A stretch of 8,640 nucleotides of DNA from Synechococcaceae cyanobacterium (lineage in GTDB: Bacteria > Cyanobacteriota > Cyanobacteriia > PCC-6307 > Cyanobiaceae), in NCBI GenBank assembly GCA_947460085.1, contig CANHGA010000080.1, positions 1 through 8,640 of the forward strand, given 5' to 3'. Positions 6,356-8,640 of the stretch are shown here, piece after piece (positions within the stretch are counted from its first letter, which is position 1; every line of letters begins with the position of its first letter). The position numbers and the translations under genes are program-made. The notes under the pieces are model-generated. The model ran no database searches, was not told where the DNA came from, and saw only the letters and a list, made by a program, of their open reading frames with translations.

Positions 6356-7828
6356 ATGGTCGACATGAGAGTGCTACTGAGTGGACTGGGGCTCGAGGCG
6401 ATCCTGGTCGCACTCAGGTTTGCCTGTCTACGGACCCGGCTTGCTCCAGTGCCCCTAGTACTGCCGAGCGCAGCGATCCTGATCTGGATCTTTCACTTCA
6501 ATCTTCCAGCCAGTTGGGTAACGACCGAAAACAAAATTTGGTTCGATTCGGTGCTCCAGCTCAGTCGCTGGTACGCAGGCCTGCAGCTGTTGTTCTGGCT
6601 CTGCTTAGAACTCCCAAGCCCAATCCGCTGGTGGCCCCATCCCCCGAAAATTCTGCGAGACCTCGCCGCCCTATCCGTTGGGGCGGTCCTCAGCCTGGTG
6701 GTGGTGCAGGAGGCCGCCCAGATCAACGTTGTTGGCCTGGTCACGACCTCTGCCATCCTCACGGCGGTGATTGGACTAGCCGCCCAGGAAGCCCTAAAAG
6801 ACCTATTCGCAGGCATCATGCTGCGGGTCGAGAGTCCTTTCGAGGAAGGTGATTACATCGAGCTCGGGGACGGAATCAACGGGTGGGTCGATTCACTCAC
6901 TTTGCTCAGCACCCGATTACGGCATGTTCACGGGGCGCTAATCACCATGCCAAACAATGAAATTTGGCAGAAGGCGATGCGAAAATTCAGTCCCAAAGGA
7001 CCGATCGCGAGGGAGATCCATATCCATCTTGATCGGGAACTTCCTCCCAATCAAGCAACGGAGTTACTGCTACAGGTTGCTGAACGCAGCCCGTTGGTGC
7101 TGGCAAAACCAGAACCACAGGCAATTGTCTATTCCTATCATGATTTCGGAATCACCTACGAGCTGGAAGTATGGCAAGAAGATCCAACTGATATTGGCTA
7201 CGACGACCTCAGGGGAGAACTCCTGAGCCAAATCTGGTACTCCCTAGAGCGAATTGGCCAAAGGGTGCCATTCCCCGTAAGAGAATTCAAATTGCGAGAG
7301 GGACCCTCTCAGCCTGAAGAGGCAGGAAACTACACCCTAAAAGACAAAGTCAACATTCTACGAAATAGCACTCTCTTCTCTCACCTGAGCGAACCAGAAC
7401 TCGAAAATCTAGCAAACCTAACCCGCTGCATTCGTTTTGCGGAAGGTGAACAGATCGTGTCAGAAAACGATGCGGGAGACACCCTTTTTCAGATAGTGCG
7501 CGGCAAAGTTGCAGTGATTAAAACCTTGGCTGGTGGCGAAGTCCGACAATTAGCCCAACTGGATGCCCCATCGATCTTTGGGGAAATGAGCGTCTTCAAT
7601 GAAGAACCGCGCAGTGCCACGGTCAAGGCCCTGGAGCAGTGCGTGCTACTCGAAGTGGAGAGGGCAGACCTTCGACCCTTGATTGAACATGATCCTGCCG
7701 TCATGGAGATACTGGCAGAAATCATCAGCAAGCGGAGGGGGGAACTCCTCAAACTAACCCCAGAAAGTCAGCTTAAACAGAGCAACGATCTACTCCACAA
7801 GATGCGGCGACTCTTCCTCGGCGCCTAA
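6356..7828 (+). CDS. MscS-type channel fused to a cyclic-nucleotide-binding domain (bCNG type)
   Basis: This is a complete 490-residue inner-membrane channel. Hydrophobic segments lie at about 6-25, 34-48, 67-86 and 100-121, followed by the MscS pore helix at 126-157 (TTSAILTAVIGLAAQEALKD). The MscS beta domain starts with FEEGDYIELGDGINGWV at 162-178 and ends with MPNNEIW near 198-204. After the cytoplasmic alpha/beta domain comes a CNBD at about 335-460 with the phosphate-binding cassette FGEMSVFNEEPRSATVKA (408-425). Glu410 and Arg419 are the residues expected to hold the ribose and cyclic phosphate. This order defines the bCNG branch of the MscS superfamily, in which nucleotide binding rather than, or as well as, tension is thought to gate flux. 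The tail ends in a basic helix (LLHKMRRLF). ATG 6356 is used; ATG 6365 is possible, and neither has a Shine-Dalgarno. Ligand choice (cAMP or cGMP) cannot be read safely. Confidence 0.95.
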   Translation: MVDMRVLLSGLGLEAILVALRFACLRTRLAPVPLVLPSAAILIWIFHFNLPASWVTTENKIWFDSVLQLSRWYAGLQLLFWLCLELPSPIRWWPHPPKILRDLAALSVGAVLSLVVVQEAAQINVVGLVTTSAILTAVIGLAAQEALKDLFAGIMLRVESPFEEGDYIELGDGINGWVDSLTLLSTRLRHVHGALITMPNNEIWQKAMRKFSPKGPIAREIHIHLDRELPPNQATELLLQVAERSPLVLAKPEPQAIVYSYHDFGITYELEVWQEDPTDIGYDDLRGELLSQIWYSLERIGQRVPFPVREFKLREGPSQPEEAGNYTLKDKVNILRNSTLFSHLSEPELENLANLTRCIRFAEGEQIVSENDAGDTLFQIVRGKVAVIKTLAGGEVRQLAQLDAPSIFGEMSVFNEEPRSATVKALEQCVLLEVERADLRPLIEHDPAVMEILAEIISKRRGELLKLTPESQLKQSNDLLHKMRRLFLGA

Positions 7829-7969
7829 GTGGATCGAGGCCAGGAACCTAACAGGCACAGCAGATTGGACAGAACAATTGCCCTAAGCCGCAAAGCCCGT
7901 TAGAAAACGCTTCGGATCCGCGCATCAATCGCTGGCCCATGGGCAACAACGTATGCGCCACTGATCAGG
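7829..7969 (+). other. Spacer between the channel gene and the CheA-like gene
   Basis: This 141 bp stretch holds no gene. It contains a perfect 10-bp palindrome GCCCATGGGC (7935-7944) about 25 bp before the cheA-like start, and a smaller one, CGGATCCG (7913-7920). TTGGAC at 7865-7870 resembles a -35 box but has no fitting -10 box. No terminator with a T-run is seen after the channel gene. A promoter or operator for the downstream gene is possible but not shown. Confidence 0.3.
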
Positions 7970-8640
7970 ATGACCCTGCATAACACAACAACTGAAGAGC
8001 TTCTGCAGGAAATCGCCCTGGAGCTTGCCTTTGCCGCCACAGGTGGGAAGCAGAGCATTGTCACCATGCTGGACGCGCTTCGCCAGCTGAAGCAAGCTTG
8101 CCAAGGGCACCAGAACGCCTCGCTAGCGGAACCGATAGCTGAACTGCTTGGTTCCCTGGTGCCCCTGGCAGCCGAAAGCTCCGACATTGGACAGGGAGAA
8201 GTCGAGACCCTGCAAAAACAGTACCTGGCCCTAGAAAAGGCCTTTTACGCAGACCAGCCCCAGCCAGAAGAGCCAAGGGTGACTCCCTCACTGGAAGAGA
8301 CCACAGGGACCAGGGAAGAAGAGCGGGCGACGGAGCCTTCCTTGAGGATCACAGTAGACAACAAAGACGACCTGGAATTACTGAACGAGTTCTGCAACGA
8401 AGGCCGTGATCTACTCAGCCAGGTGGAACAGGGCATTTTGGTCCTGGAGGAGCAACCAGACCATCGAGAAACACTCAACCAGGTGTTTCGGGCCTTCCAT
8501 ACATTCAAGGGGGGAGCAGGCTTTCTAGCACTCGATCCCATTAAAAACCTAGCCCACATTCTGGAATCGCTATTGGATGCCGCGAGACAAAATACCTTAG
8601 AAATTGACCGTCATGTAATCAATTTAATTTTGGCGGGAGG
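7970..8640 (+). CDS. CheA-like histidine kinase, N-terminal part (partial)
   Basis: This is the first 223 codons of a protein cut by the right edge. Residues about 130-223 form an HPt domain of the CheA type, starting DLELLNEFCNEGRDLLSQVE and containing FRAFHTFKGGAGFLAL (173-188). His177 is the expected phosphorylation site, and the neighbouring Lys-Gly-Gly is the usual HPt signature. The helix NLAHILESLLDAAR that follows is also typical. Ahead of it are about 95 residues of predicted helices with no motif I recognise, then an acidic, Pro/Glu-rich linker (about 96-124). In cyanobacteria such kinases work with CheW- and CheY-like partners in phototaxis, pilus motility or other relays. ATG 7970 follows AGG directly; no earlier start in this frame is open. 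The kinase, CheW-like and any receiver domains would lie beyond the window, so a stand-alone HPt protein or a PixL/PilL-type hybrid is not excluded. Confidence 0.85.
   Translation, partial: MTLHNTTTEELLQEIALELAFAATGGKQSIVTMLDALRQLKQACQGHQNASLAEPIAELLGSLVPLAAESSDIGQGEVETLQKQYLALEKAFYADQPQPEEPRVTPSLEETTGTREEERATEPSLRITVDNKDDLELLNEFCNEGRDLLSQVEQGILVLEEQPDHRETLNQVFRAFHTFKGGAGFLALDPIKNLAHILESLLDAARQNTLEIDRHVINLILAG

Noticed and set aside
7935..7944. Palindrome GCCCATGGGC as a regulator binding site
   Set aside because: It is perfect but short, single-copy in what I read, and common by chance in GC-rich DNA. It is kept only as a note in the spacer entry.
1..8640. CRISPR array, insertion sequence, phage module or defence island
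   Set aside because: There are no spaced direct repeats, transposase or integrase frames, or terminal inverted repeats. The genes are housekeeping, membrane and signalling types.

Overview
The window looks like chromosomal DNA from a picocyanobacterium of the Synechococcus/Cyanobium type. The proteins read as cyanobacterial, the left half has high GC (about 65% in rows I counted by hand), and there is one full copy of the extended HIP1 palindrome GGCGATCGCC, a hallmark of many cyanobacterial genomes. I did no database search, so the genus is an inference.

Left half (1-4253), core metabolism: the 5' part of gatB (minus strand, runs off the left edge) is divergent from thiO (FAD glycine/D-amino-acid oxidase for thiazole synthesis). 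thiO converges with ndk (nucleoside diphosphate kinase, minus strand). ndk is divergent from speA (biosynthetic arginine decarboxylase), which reads right. The likely intrinsic terminator of ndk lies inside the 3' end of thiO on the opposite strand.

Middle (4254-5759): two minus-strand genes for envelope proteins. The first to be read is a secreted or periplasmic SIMPL/DUF541 protein. About 100 bp downstream comes an UPF0114 (YqhA-type) four-helix membrane protein, in a clearly AT-richer stretch.

Right half (5857-8640), plus strand: a small DUF3307 membrane protein, then a MscS-type channel fused to a C-terminal cyclic-nucleotide-binding domain (bCNG architecture), then the first 223 codons of a CheA-like histidine kinase with an HPt domain and an unusual N-terminal helical extension, cut by the right edge. 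This half has lower GC and is rich in membrane and signalling functions. The channel would couple a cyclic nucleotide to ion or solute flux, and the CheA-like protein would feed a chemotaxis, phototaxis or pilus-type phosphorelay. Shared regulation of the two is not shown by the sequence.

I saw no tRNA, rRNA, CRISPR array, insertion sequence or phage module. No stretch longer than 300 bp lacks a gene. The most notable items are the MscS-CNBD fusion, the CheA N-terminal extension, the terminator embedded in thiO, and the AT-rich yqhA-like gene. I found no convincing undescribed system.
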